Notes: a model not told the origin generated them from the sequence alone. A stretch of DNA of 64,000 nt from CAKAHY01 sp963522175 (GCA_963522175.1 CAUQXC010000001.1:372001-436000), one strand, 5' to 3'. Numbered from the stretch's first letter, positions 33,259 to 41,486 are shown. Made by a program: numbers and translations.

Positions 33259-34580
33259 TACTTCACCTCCTTTAAAATACTCACTGCTTTATCTATACAG
33301 CACTTACCGTTAACCTCGGTACAGCACCATAATATTCTCTTATCATCCAAAGGATAACCGCCGAGTATACCCTTCTCCTCAAGTGCCTTAAGAGCCTTTT
33401 CTGAAGAAACATCCGAAACGGTTACAAACTCATGGAAGAAGTCCGCCTTATATTGAGGCTTGAATCCTATCTTTTCAAGCTCTTTTGCCATATAATGCGC
33501 TTTTGAAGTACATAATGTAGCAACTTCTTTAAGACCCTCTTTTCCTACAGCCGAAAGATATACGCCTACAGCCAAAGCACAAAGTGCCTGGTTCGAGCAA
33601 ACGTTACTTGAAGCCTTCTCTCTTCTTATATGCTGCTCTCTTGCTTGCAATGTAAGTACATAACCTACTCTGCCCTTCTTGTCCTCTGTAGCTCCTACTA
33701 TTCTTCCCGGAAGATTTCTCTTGATTTCATCGGTACATGCCATGAATCCGAGGTAAGGTCCTCCGAATGCCATAGGAAGTCCGAGAGGCTGTCCGTCACC
33801 TACAGCTATGTCCGCTCCGTATTCTCTAGGGGTCTTATAAATACCCAAAGATGTAGGGTTAACACTCATAGCAAATTTTGCGCCCGCCTCATGTGCGATA
33901 TCGCCTATCTCTTTTGCGGACTCTATGTTTCCGTAATAGTTAGGATGCTGTATAAATACGCAAGCCGTAGCCGCATCGGCATGAGCCTTTATGTATTCAA
34001 TATCAGTCAATCCGTCCTTTTCAGGCACCATCTCTACCTGCATGCCGTTTCCGTGACAATAGGTTTTGATAGTTGCTATGGTATCCGGATGCATAAGCGC
34101 AGATATAAGCGCTTTATTTCTTTTTCTCTCATGACACATAGCAACCGCTTCCGCTGCGGCACTTGCTCCGTCATATATTGAAGCGTTGGATACATCCATA
34201 CCTGTAATATCGCATATCATAGTCTGGTATTCATAGATAGACTGCAAAACACCCTGGCTTGTCTCTGCCTGATACGGTGTATATGAAGTAAGGAAATTCT
34301 CCTTTGATATTACACTTTTAACTATGGAAGGTATAAAGTGTTTATATGCACCCGCACCTCTGAAAACAGTAGGGAATACCTTGTTTTTCTCAGCCATACG
34401 TGTCATGTCGCGACGTACTTCAAGCTCCGATAAGCCTGAAGGAATATTCAGTTCGCCTGTAAGCTTTACTTCCTTTGGAATATGTGCGAATAAATCATCA
34501 AAAGAAGAAAAGCCTATCTCCGATAGCATCGCTTTTTGCTCAGCCTCGGTATTAGGAATGTACTTTCCCATATACTCCAC
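33258..34580 (-). CDS. gcvPA: glycine decarboxylase P-protein, subunit 1
   Basis: 440 residues, N-terminal half-subunit of the glycine decarboxylase. Motifs include YIPNTEAEQKAMLSEIGFSSFDDLF at the start, the YTPYQAETSQGVLQSIYEYQT segment and SNVCSNQALCALA. Together with gcvPB it equals the single-chain P-protein of other bacteria; the split form is usual in clostridia. Directly coupled to gcvPB and 17 bases behind gcvH. Confidence 0.96.
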   Translation of the reverse strand: MEYMGKYIPNTEAEQKAMLSEIGFSSFDDLFAHIPKEVKLTGELNIPSGLSELEVRRDMTRMAEKNKVFPTVFRGAGAYKHFIPSIVKSVISKENFLTSYTPYQAETSQGVLQSIYEYQTMICDITGMDVSNASIYDGASAAAEAVAMCHERKRNKALISALMHPDTIATIKTYCHGNGMQVEMVPEKDGLTDIEYIKAHADAATACVFIQHPNYYGNIESAKEIGDIAHEAGAKFAMSVNPTSLGIYKTPREYGADIAVGDGQPLGLPMAFGGPYLGFMACTDEIKRNLPGRIVGATEDKKGRVGYVLTLQAREQHIRREKASSNVCSNQALCALAVGVYLSAVGKEGLKEVATLCTSKAHYMAKELEKIGFKPQYKADFFHEFVTVSDVSSEKALKALEEKGILGGYPLDDKRILWCCTEVNGKCCIDKAVSILKEVK

Positions 34581-34597
34581 CGCCTTTCTTTATTTAA

Positions 34598-34975
34598 TTA
34601 TTCACAAGTTTTCAAGAACTCTTCGTACTCTTCGGCACTGAGAAGCTCTTCCTTATCTGTAACGTCCTTTACCTTAATAAACCATGCGTCATATGGTGAA
34701 TCATTAATGTTCTTAGGAGAATCAAGTATTTCCTCATTAATTGCACTTACAACACCTGACAAAGGTGAAACCACGTCAGATACCGCTTTTACAGACTCTA
34801 CATCTGAGAAAGATTCGCCTACGGTTACCTCATCTCCCTCTTCAGGAAGATTTACAAAAACCAAATCTCCAAGTGCCGACTGGGCATAATCGGTAATTCC
34901 CACAATGAACTCTCCGCCTTCTTCCTTTACCCACTCGTGTGACTTTGCATACAGTAAACCTTTTTGTACTGCCAT
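34598..34975 (-). CDS. gcvH: glycine cleavage H-protein
   Basis: 125 residues, the lipoyl carrier that shuttles the aminomethyl group among P, T and L proteins. The lipoylated lysine is K63 in SDVESVKAVSDVVSP, a typical H-protein context, and the fold is complete (HEWVKEEGGEFIVGITDYAQSALGDLVFVNLP). Substrate of the LipA and LplA enzymes encoded just upstream of this operon. Confidence 0.97.
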   Translation of the reverse strand: MAVQKGLLYAKSHEWVKEEGGEFIVGITDYAQSALGDLVFVNLPEEGDEVTVGESFSDVESVKAVSDVVSPLSGVVSAINEEILDSPKNINDSPYDAWFIKVKDVTDKEELLSAEEYEEFLKTCE

Positions 34976-35006
34976 AATATTTTACCCTCCTTGAAATATT
35001 AAATAT

Positions 35007-36098
35007 TTATTTAGCTCTCTTGTAGAATGGAAGCGGCACTACTTCAACCTCAACCTTACGTCCTCTTACTTCTACTTCAAGCTTTGTGCCTATCTCCGCA
35101 TATTTCGGCTCAACAAGAGCCATTCCTACAGGATAATCAAGATACGGACAGTGTGTTCCCGATGTCGTATGACCTATCACTTTGCCGTCAGCCACAACAT
35201 CCTGTGCTTCTCTTATGATACCTCTGCCTACTACCTTTAAGCCTACTCTCTTTATCTTAGGCTCACCCTTTGCTTCTATAGCCGCCTTACCTATAAAGTC
35301 AGGCTTATCCATCTTTACGGCAAACGAAAGACCTGTCTCAAGAGGATCTATATCGTCATTCATCTCATGACCGTAAAGCGGCATAGCTGCTTCCATACGA
35401 AGTGTATCTCTTGCTCCGAGTCCGCAAGGTACAAGACCTTCTTCTTTTCCGGATTCCAAAAGCTTTTCCCACATCTGCTCTGCATACTTGCTTTCAAGAT
35501 ACAGCTCAACTCCGTCTTCACCTGTATAACCCGTCTTTGAAACTATACAAGGAATTCCGGCAACCTCTGCACCGAACACCGCATAGTAATACTTTTTAGG
35601 AATGTTATCCTCTACGGTAAGCTTTCTTAAAATCTCCATAGCCTTAGGACCCTGAAGAGCAATCTGCGCATAATCGTCGGATACATTAACAAACTCAACA
35701 TCTCCGAATTTATGCTCGAGCATCCAGTTAAAATCCTTGTCACGGTTTGCCGCATTTACAACTATGAAATAGTCATTGTCACCTCTCTTATATACGATAA
35801 GATCGTCAACAACTCCACCCTTCTCATTGCACATAAGACTGTATCTGGCTTGTCCGTCCACCATATTATCGAAGTTGTTTGTAAGAATCTTCTGTAAATT
35901 TGCAAGAGCATCTTTACCTCTACAAAGCACTTCACCCATGTGTGAAACGTCAAAAAGTCCCGCCTGAGTCCTTACTGCCATATGCTCCTTAATAACGCCT
36001 GTATTTTCGTACTGTACCGGAAGAAGAAATCCTGCAAACGGTACAATCTTGCCTCCTGCCTTGACGTGAGCATCATATAATGGTGTCTTTAATTCCAT
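35007..36098 (-). CDS. gcvT: glycine cleavage T-protein (aminomethyltransferase)
   Basis: 363 residues, complete. Transfers the methylene group from aminomethyl-lipoyl-GcvH to THF and releases ammonia. Typical features: TPLYDAHVKAGGKIVPFAGFLLPVQY, GLFDVSHMGEV, and the THF-binding region with the conserved aspartate in GLGARDTLRMEAAMPLYGHE. First gene of the eight-gene operon gcvT-gcvH-gcvPA-gcvPB-lpdA-fhs-fchA-folD; AAGGAGG precedes the ATG and a structured leader of about 130 bases precedes that. Confidence 0.97.
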   Translation of the reverse strand: MELKTPLYDAHVKAGGKIVPFAGFLLPVQYENTGVIKEHMAVRTQAGLFDVSHMGEVLCRGKDALANLQKILTNNFDNMVDGQARYSLMCNEKGGVVDDLIVYKRGDNDYFIVVNAANRDKDFNWMLEHKFGDVEFVNVSDDYAQIALQGPKAMEILRKLTVEDNIPKKYYYAVFGAEVAGIPCIVSKTGYTGEDGVELYLESKYAEQMWEKLLESGKEEGLVPCGLGARDTLRMEAAMPLYGHEMNDDIDPLETGLSFAVKMDKPDFIGKAAIEAKGEPKIKRVGLKVVGRGIIREAQDVVADGKVIGHTTSGTHCPYLDYPVGMALVEPKYAEIGTKLEVEVRGRKVEVEVVPLPFYKRAK

Positions 36099-36130
36099 AA
36101 CTCAATCTGCCTCCTTTATAAATTTATTAA

Positions 36131-36190
36131 TAACTCTTTCGCTAAACACTTATAACAAGAAACTGTATGTGTTTCAGTACGAAAGAGTTA
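36131..36190 (-). promoter_or_regulatory. structured leader of the gcv operon, unidentified element
   Basis: TAACTCTTTCG (36131-36141) pairs perfectly with CGAAAGAGTTA (36180-36190). Inside, AAACAC/GTGTTT (36144-36174) and GAAAC/GTTTC (36159-36175) are mutually exclusive stems, a switch-like arrangement. The hairpin ends about 20 bases before the ribosome-binding site of gcvT. I do not find the conserved blocks of a glycine riboswitch. Confidence 0.55.
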
Positions 36191-36219
36191 GTATTCAATA
36201 AAAAAAATCTACCATATTT

Positions 36220-36261
36220 GGTTATATTATACATTATAACCTAAATATGTCATATTGTCGA
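36220..36261 (-). promoter_or_regulatory. promoter of the gcv operon with palindrome over the -10
   Basis: Minus strand: -35 TCGACA (36261-36256), 17-bp spacer, perfect -10 TATAAT (36238-36233). GGTTATA (36220-36226) and TATAACC (36235-36241) form a palindrome that overlaps the -10, a likely repressor site. Confidence 0.72.
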
Positions 36262-36277
36262 TAGCTAAAAATTAATT

Positions 36278-37267
36278 TTAGTCCGCTATCATATCCGCCA
36301 TTTCTCTTGCCGAAATCTTATAAACGGCGCCGTCAACTCCGTGTTTTTTCAACGCCTCGTACACAAAATCCCTGTCAAAAATACAGCCGATTAAAGCTGA
36401 CTCTATATCCTTTGCATCAAGAGTGCTGAAAAAATCACCGGATACCGAAGCCGACTCTATTTTCCCATGCACGACATCCAACTTGAAAGCCATCTTTCCG
36501 CCGCCGAACCTTCCGATTTTTTCTATATTGAACTTAGGGTTTCTGCCGAAAATACACTCACGGTTATTGAATTCCTTAGCGGCGATTTCTCTTATACGTT
36601 CATCATCTTCAGGGCTTATTTCATATACTTCTCTTTTGGAATTTCCTTCCAAAATCGAGTTTACCATAGCAGTTTTAAAATCTTCTTCGGATACATCCTT
36701 TTTACTTATATGCTCGGATATGTTTGTTACTCTGTCTCTGACGGACTTTATACTTTTTGATATGATTTTATAATCATCCACGGTTGTTGCATTTACCATT
36801 TTTTCTATATCTGTCGAAAACAATAAAGAGCCGTGGTGAACAATGCTTTTATCAAGTTTATACTGGGCGTTTCCGGATATTTTTTTACCTTCTATACAAA
36901 GGTCGTTTCTGCCGTTAAACTCGGCTTTGACACCGAAGCCGGACAATGCGCTTATAACAGGCTCTATATAACGCTTAAACTCTATAGTATTGTCATCATC
37001 CCTGTCTATAAATGTAAACTGCCAGCCCCCCATGTCGGTATAAATGGTACCTCCTCCGCTCATTCGCCTTACGATTTTGATGTCGTTTGCCTTTGCAAAG
37101 CTTAAGTTTATCTCTTCCGCTACATTTTGGTATTTACCAACCATAAGCGTCGGAGATGTTCTCCAAAACAAAAATACCGTATCTTTAAATATTTTCTCTT
37201 TGGCAAAGTAATACTCGCAACCGAAGTTGTAATACACATCCGTAGATTTTGTATCAATATAAATCAT
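36278..37267 (-). CDS. lplA: lipoate-protein ligase (second copy, lipA-coupled)
   Basis: About 329 residues from the ATG at 37267, which overlaps the last codons of lipA by 14 bases; a longer frame upstream reads through lipA and is rejected. Activates lipoate with ATP and attaches it to carrier lysines. Core motifs: RRMSGGGTIYTDMGGWQFTFI, NGRNDLCIEGKKISGNAQ with the catalytic lysine, and HHGSLLF. A C-terminal accessory domain is present. About one third of the sequence is shared with the other LplA at 38426. Last gene of the folate/lipoate operon. Confidence 0.93.
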   Translation of the reverse strand: MIYIDTKSTDVYYNFGCEYYFAKEKIFKDTVFLFWRTSPTLMVGKYQNVAEEINLSFAKANDIKIVRRMSGGGTIYTDMGGWQFTFIDRDDDNTIEFKRYIEPVISALSGFGVKAEFNGRNDLCIEGKKISGNAQYKLDKSIVHHGSLLFSTDIEKMVNATTVDDYKIISKSIKSVRDRVTNISEHISKKDVSEEDFKTAMVNSILEGNSKREVYEISPEDDERIREIAAKEFNNRECIFGRNPKFNIEKIGRFGGGKMAFKLDVVHGKIESASVSGDFFSTLDAKDIESALIGCIFDRDFVYEALKKHGVDGAVYKISAREMADMIAD

Positions 37268-38126
37268 GTATGTCCTCCAACGCTTCCCAAGCCCTGTATG
37301 AGCTTCTGGCAAGCGGTGCCGAAGCAACATGCTTAAATCCCTTTGCAAGCGCTATTTCCTTATATCTTGCAAAATCCTCCGGTGTGGCATACCTTGCAAC
37401 CTTGTAATGCTTGGGTGTGGGCTGTAAATACTGTCCTATGGTAAGAATATCGCAGCCCGTATCCAGTACATCATCCATAAGTCTGTTTATCTGCTCTTCC
37501 GTTTCTCCAAGTCCTACCATGAATCCCGTTTTTACTCTCATACTCGGAATTTTATTCTTACAATATCGAAGTACACCCAAAGAACTTTCATATCCCGCTT
37601 GAGGACGTATAGCCTTTTGTAATTCTTTTACAGTCTCAACATTATGATTAAGTACATCCGGAGCCGCATCCAAAACTATATCAAGAGAATCCTTATTCCC
37701 CTTCATATCGGAAATCAAGGTTTCCACTGTGGTATGCGGACAAAGCTCTCGTATAGCTCTTACCGTTTTTGCAAACTGATTTGCTCCTCCGTCCGGAAGG
37801 TCGTCTCTTGTAGAGCAGGTGAGTACCACATGCTTTAAATGCAAATGTTTAACCGCTCTTGCGACATTTTCCGGCTCATCCTCACTCGGAGGCATAGGTT
37901 TTCCGCAAGTAACATTGCAAAATCTGCAATTTCTCGTACATACACTTCCAAGTATCATAAAAGTAGCCGTATGCTTGCGATAGCATTCTCCCAAATTCGG
38001 GCAGTTTGCCTCTTTACAAACCGTATTAAGCTTAAGATCCCTCATAAGCTCCGCAACTTCGTCTATAGCTTCCTGATTATACCTTACCTTAAGCCAGTCC
38101 GGCTTTCTTTCCACTGTTTCTGACAT
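37254..38126 (-). CDS. lipA: lipoyl synthase
   Basis: 290 residues, radical-SAM enzyme that inserts two sulphurs into the octanoyl chain bound to carrier proteins. Auxiliary cluster cysteines C37, C42 and C48 (VCKEANCPNLGEC), the SAM cluster CTRNCRFC (C63, C67, C70), and the C-terminal serine motif APLARSSYRAWE. No LipB octanoyltransferase is seen, so one of the two LplA-type ligases probably loads octanoate. Overlaps the downstream lplA by 14 bases. Confidence 0.96.
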   Translation of the reverse strand: MSETVERKPDWLKVRYNQEAIDEVAELMRDLKLNTVCKEANCPNLGECYRKHTATFMILGSVCTRNCRFCNVTCGKPMPPSEDEPENVARAVKHLHLKHVVLTCSTRDDLPDGGANQFAKTVRAIRELCPHTTVETLISDMKGNKDSLDIVLDAAPDVLNHNVETVKELQKAIRPQAGYESSLGVLRYCKNKIPSMRVKTGFMVGLGETEEQINRLMDDVLDTGCDILTIGQYLQPTPKHYKVARYATPEDFARYKEIALAKGFKHVASAPLARSSYRAWEALEDIHDLY

Positions 38127-38159
38127 ATAAACTCCTCACTGCAGCCGTATAGGCTTTTG

Positions 38160-38399
38160 CTATTTTTCTTCAAGTATTGCAACAGGCTGTAGCACGCCTA
38201 TATTATCTCCTTCTTCACACAGCTTGGATTGCAGTACGCCGTCGTATGAAGATTCTATCTGAGTCACTACCTTATCCGTTTCTATCTCGTAAACCGGCTC
38301 TCCGACCTTCACTTCATCCCCGACCTCTTTGAGCCATGCGCACAAAACTGCCTCTTTCATCTCCGGTCTGAGTTTCGGTATTACTAATTCCTTCTTCAT
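38160..38399 (-). CDS. free-standing lipoyl (biotinyl/lipoyl) carrier domain
   Basis: 79 residues that are just one lipoyl domain of the 2-oxoacid dehydrogenase E2 type: VIPKLRPEMKEAVLCAWLKEVGDEVKVG, then YEIETDKVVTQIES with the acceptor lysine K43 in the ETDKV turn typical of lipoylation rather than biotinylation. There is no E1-binding or acyltransferase domain and the frame has a normal ribosome-binding site and stop, so it is not a fragment. It is encoded between two lipoate genes (26 and 33 bases), which suggests a role in lipoyl handling or as a carrier for an enzyme encoded elsewhere. Confidence 0.9.
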   Translation of the reverse strand: MKKELVIPKLRPEMKEAVLCAWLKEVGDEVKVGEPVYEIETDKVVTQIESSYDGVLQSKLCEEGDNIGVLQPVAILEEK

Positions 38400-38425
38400 A
38401 TAACAACCTCCTAATATATTTATTC

Positions 38426-39373
38426 TTACATCATTATTTTAAGTAAGTTTTCTTTTTCATCTTCTGCGAGAATTTGTGCGTTTTCTTCAAATAAATCCAA
38501 AGAAAACTCCTTCCCTAAAAATAGATTTTGTGCTCTGCTTGCATCTATAAAATCCGATGCAAGTTCAAAGCCGTCTATATATCCTTTTTTCGCACTGTAC
38601 GAAATTTTTATTTCTTTACCCTTAAACATCCCTCTCTTTTCAAATACAAAAGCGGGTGTCTTTCCCCATGTCCATTCCGTACTGCGGTATTTTTCACCGG
38701 CAAGCTTTTCTATCTCGGCAAGCTCCGGGATGGCCAACCTTATCTCCTTGTAAGAGTCTCCCGCAAGCTTTACTAAAAGCTTAGACATAAACTCTTCAAT
38801 GCCGACACCAAAATCCGAAGCTTCTTTAATATTTGTAACCTTGCATATTGCGGATTCCGAAGCCTTGGACACAAAGCTTTCATTTTTATTTTTTGTGGTT
38901 ATCTCGTCAAGTACGGATAAATCCGAGTCAAAAAGCAGGGTTCCATGATGAAGAACACGTCCGCCCGAAACCTTTTGTGCACTTCCCGAAATCTTTTTAC
39001 CGCCTATTGCGATATCCGAATTTCTGTCTTTATGAGCGGCAATGCCCAAATCGTTAAGTGCCTTTATCACAGGAGACAAAAAATCATCATAATCTACAAA
39101 GCCTTCCTTATCCCTTATTAAAGTATAATTAACATTACCTAGGTCATGATATACGGTTCCGCCTCCGCTCATCCTTCTTATAACGGGAATACCCACCTTT
39201 TTAAGAGCGTATACATTTACCTCTTTACATATATTTTGGTAACAACCCACTATAACCGCCGGTGAATTTCTCCAAAGTATAAGAATCTCTTCATTTTTTA
39301 TCGTATTAAAAACGTACTCTTCAAATGCCTGATTAAAGTAAGGGTCTTTTGATTCGTTTATTACCGCAAGCAT
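38426..39373 (-). CDS. lplA: lipoate-protein ligase (first copy)
   Basis: 315 residues. Motifs RRMSGGGTVYHDLGNVNYTLI, DRNSDIAIGGKKISGSAQ with the ligase lysine, and HHGTLLFDSDL identify the LplA family; a C-terminal domain (GKTPAFVFEKRG) is present. Located between folC (27 bases) and the lipoyl domain (26 bases). Having two distinct ligases in one operon suggests division of labour between lipoate salvage and octanoate transfer, or between GcvH and the lipoyl-domain protein. Confidence 0.93.
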   Translation of the reverse strand: MLAVINESKDPYFNQAFEEYVFNTIKNEEILILWRNSPAVIVGCYQNICKEVNVYALKKVGIPVIRRMSGGGTVYHDLGNVNYTLIRDKEGFVDYDDFLSPVIKALNDLGIAAHKDRNSDIAIGGKKISGSAQKVSGGRVLHHGTLLFDSDLSVLDEITTKNKNESFVSKASESAICKVTNIKEASDFGVGIEEFMSKLLVKLAGDSYKEIRLAIPELAEIEKLAGEKYRSTEWTWGKTPAFVFEKRGMFKGKEIKISYSAKKGYIDGFELASDFIDASRAQNLFLGKEFSLDLFEENAQILAEDEKENLLKIMM

Positions 39374-39400
39374 ATAAGTTCCTTCTATAAAAAAATATGT

Positions 39401-40699
39401 TTATTTTTCCTGCATCCTGTGATTTTTTGTGTAAAGCTCCCACTGTTTTTTTAGCTCCGCTACGGAATACAAAGAACCCATAGCGCAGATAAGATCTTCA
39501 CTTTTTGCACTGTCCAACATATAAAAGACCGCCTCTCCTATACTTTCAAATGCCTCGCTTTTTACATCCGATACATTCTTTATCTTTAAAAGCATCTCCT
39601 TAGCCTCACAAGCTCTGTTGGACGGCGGAGTTATAACGGCTATTTCCTTCGCAAAGACTTTTATATTTTCCAATATTTCTTTTATGTTTTTATCAGATAA
39701 GATACCCAATATAAAACGCACCTTCTTTTCAGGAAAGTATTCGCCTATAGTTCTTAATGTTTCCTTAACTCCTTCACAGTTATGGGAGCCGTCTACAATA
39801 AAATATGGTTCTTTACCTAAAATTTCAAAGCGTGCCTGCCATTTTACCCTTGCAAGACCCGCTTTTATACTTTCATCCGTAATCCTAAAGCCTTTGTCTT
39901 TAAGCAAAGAAAGTGCTTCGATGGCAAGAGCGGCATTTCCGGGTTGATAAAGTCCCAAAAGCCCGAGCTCTATACCTTTAATATCTTTATAATCAAAGCT
40001 GCTGCCGCAAAGTCCTGTCTTCAGATTTTTGATTTCGTCGGTTTGACTTATGTACATACGACAATTTTTACTTTTACACACCTCTTCAAAAATCTTATTG
40101 ACTGCGATATTTCTTCCGTCAGTAACAAGGATACCGCCCTCTTTTATAATCCCGGCTTTTTGGCTTGCTATCTTTTCCAAACTGTCTCCAAGCTCATTTA
40201 CATGGTCCATTCCTATACTTGTTATGACGGCAAGTGTCGGCGTGTTAATTACATTTGTGGAGTCCAGCCTTCCTCCAAGCCCCGCCTCAATCACGGCTAC
40301 TTCACAGCCTTTATCGTAAAAATACTTAAATGCCGCCGCCGTCAGAACCTCGAACCTGCTCGCCTGTTCATCCATTCTTTCCGAAACGGCTCTTACCTGT
40401 GTCATAAGGCTTGCAAAATCGGCATCGCTTATATCTTCGTTATTTACCCTGAACATTTCATTTATATTCACAATATGCGGCGAAGTATACATACCCGTTT
40501 TGTATCCCGAGACACAGAGTACCTCGTTAATGCAGGAACAAACGGAGCCTTTTCCGTTTGTTCCCGCAACATGCACAAGCTTAAGTTTATCCTGCGGCTT
40601 ATCCATAAGTTCAAGAAGCTCCTCCGTTCTCGACAGTCCCGGTTTTGAACCGAAGCCCGACAGATAATCAAGCCACTCAAGCGCCTCCTTGTATACCAT
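39401..40699 (-). CDS. folC: folylpolyglutamate synthase / dihydrofolate synthase
   Basis: 432 residues, Mur-ligase fold. Adds glutamate residues to folates (and glutamate to dihydropteroate), retaining them in the cell. ATP-binding VAGTNGKGSVCSCINEVL at 44-61, folate loop and the conserved YTSPHIVNINEMFRVNNEDIS and VIEAGLGGRLDSTN segments are intact. It begins directly after the folT stop codon, so uptake and trapping of folate are coexpressed. Confidence 0.95.
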   Translation of the reverse strand: MVYKEALEWLDYLSGFGSKPGLSRTEELLELMDKPQDKLKLVHVAGTNGKGSVCSCINEVLCVSGYKTGMYTSPHIVNINEMFRVNNEDISDADFASLMTQVRAVSERMDEQASRFEVLTAAAFKYFYDKGCEVAVIEAGLGGRLDSTNVINTPTLAVITSIGMDHVNELGDSLEKIASQKAGIIKEGGILVTDGRNIAVNKIFEEVCKSKNCRMYISQTDEIKNLKTGLCGSSFDYKDIKGIELGLLGLYQPGNAALAIEALSLLKDKGFRITDESIKAGLARVKWQARFEILGKEPYFIVDGSHNCEGVKETLRTIGEYFPEKKVRFILGILSDKNIKEILENIKVFAKEIAVITPPSNRACEAKEMLLKIKNVSDVKSEAFESIGEAVFYMLDSAKSEDLICAMGSLYSVAELKKQWELYTKNHRMQEK

Positions 40700-41242
40700 T
40701 TACTTTTCCACCTCGTATACAAGCTTCTTAAATGCAATATTTGTAACCAATTGAAGAAGCAAAGCCGCTTCCACAATAGGAACTATGCTGTACACAATAA
40801 CTCTTGTCGGTAATATTGCCATAAAAGGAGCTTTAACGATTACAGCCGAAAGCCAATATGTGGTCCACAACATTTTTCCTATTATATTTACAGGAAGTGT
40901 AACGGCAAGCACCTTTAGGTAGGAAGGATTTTTCAAAACATAGTTTCTTGCAAGACCTGCAACTCCTCCCATAAACATAGGTACCAGCATAAGCGGAACA
41001 TCAAAACCCTGTCCTCTTAACATAGCACCGAGACAATCCGCAGCCGCTCCGACAATAATTCCCGAAAACGGACCGAACATAAAACCTGCAAGCATTATAG
41101 GCACATTTCCGAATTCAATCCTTACCGACGGCATAGGATGAATCACCAAAAATCTCGTGAGTATTATGCTTATGGCGGTAAACATAGCCAATATGCTCAT
41201 TTTCCTCACACTGAAATTGTTTCTTTGTTGATTGTTTAACAT
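40700..41242 (-). CDS. folT: folate ECF transporter S component
   Basis: 180 residues, six membrane segments, the substrate-binding subunit of an energy-coupling-factor transporter; the shared EcfAA'T module must be encoded elsewhere. The family pattern RFLVIHPMPSVRIEFGNVPIMLAGFMFGPFSGIIVGAAADCLGA matches FolT. AGGAGG precedes the ATG. Folate specificity is supported by folC immediately downstream and by the THF riboswitch upstream. Confidence 0.93.
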   Translation of the reverse strand: MLNNQQRNNFSVRKMSILAMFTAISIILTRFLVIHPMPSVRIEFGNVPIMLAGFMFGPFSGIIVGAAADCLGAMLRGQGFDVPLMLVPMFMGGVAGLARNYVLKNPSYLKVLAVTLPVNIIGKMLWTTYWLSAVIVKAPFMAILPTRVIVYSIVPIVEAALLLQLVTNIAFKKLVYEVEK

Positions 41243-41312
41243 AAAAAAGACCTCCTCATATTTTATCGCGCTACATAGGGATATGATGGCTGTCTTTTTA
41301 ATCCGATATGCA

Positions 41313-41413
41313 GCAGCGGGATAGAAAACCGAACCGCATATTTAAAATAATATTTTCGTTCTTTTGATATCTCCCCTTCAAAAGACACTCATCGCTCGAC
41401 TCTCTTCTCTGCC
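41313..41413 (-). promoter_or_regulatory. THF-I riboswitch (folT type)
   Basis: On the minus strand the leader fits the THF-I fold. P1: GCAG (41412-41409) with CTGC near 41313-41317. P2: GAGAGTCGAGC (41404-41394) with GTTCGGTTTTC (41334-41324), including G-U pairs. Conserved-type GCGATGAGTG follows. P3: CTTTTGA/TCAAAAG (41384-41361) with a GGGGA loop able to form the pseudoknot with TCCC (41321-41318), then ACGAA. The position before folT is the classical one. Downstream, TCATAT and ATATGA near the ribosome-binding site suggest translational control. Confidence 0.82.
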
Positions 41414-41457
41414 AATAAATAATTTAACACATCTACATTATTTAGTTGCATATTTAG

Positions 41458-41486
41458 ATAATATCACATAAAAGAATTTCTATCAA
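41458..41486 (-). promoter_or_regulatory. promoter of the folT-folC-lipoate operon
   Basis: Minus strand -35 TTGATA (41486-41481), 17-bp spacer, -10 TATTAT (41463-41458), about 45 bases before the riboswitch. Confidence 0.75.

Noticed and set aside
36099..36277. Glycine riboswitch before gcvT
   Set aside because: None of the conserved glycine-aptamer blocks is visible on the minus strand; the stem found has a different architecture.
37268..37348. Longer N-terminus for the lipA-coupled lplA
   Set aside because: The upstream part reads an alternate frame of lipA; the ATG at 37267 matches the family start.
39944..40648. 234-codon plus-strand open frame
   Set aside because: Entirely antisense to folC, whose motifs are intact; composition is that of a shadow frame.
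41313..41440. T-box or glycine riboswitch before folT
   Set aside because: No specifier-loop or antiterminator consensus (GGGTGG..CGCG) and no glycine core; the THF-I fold explains the conserved positions better.
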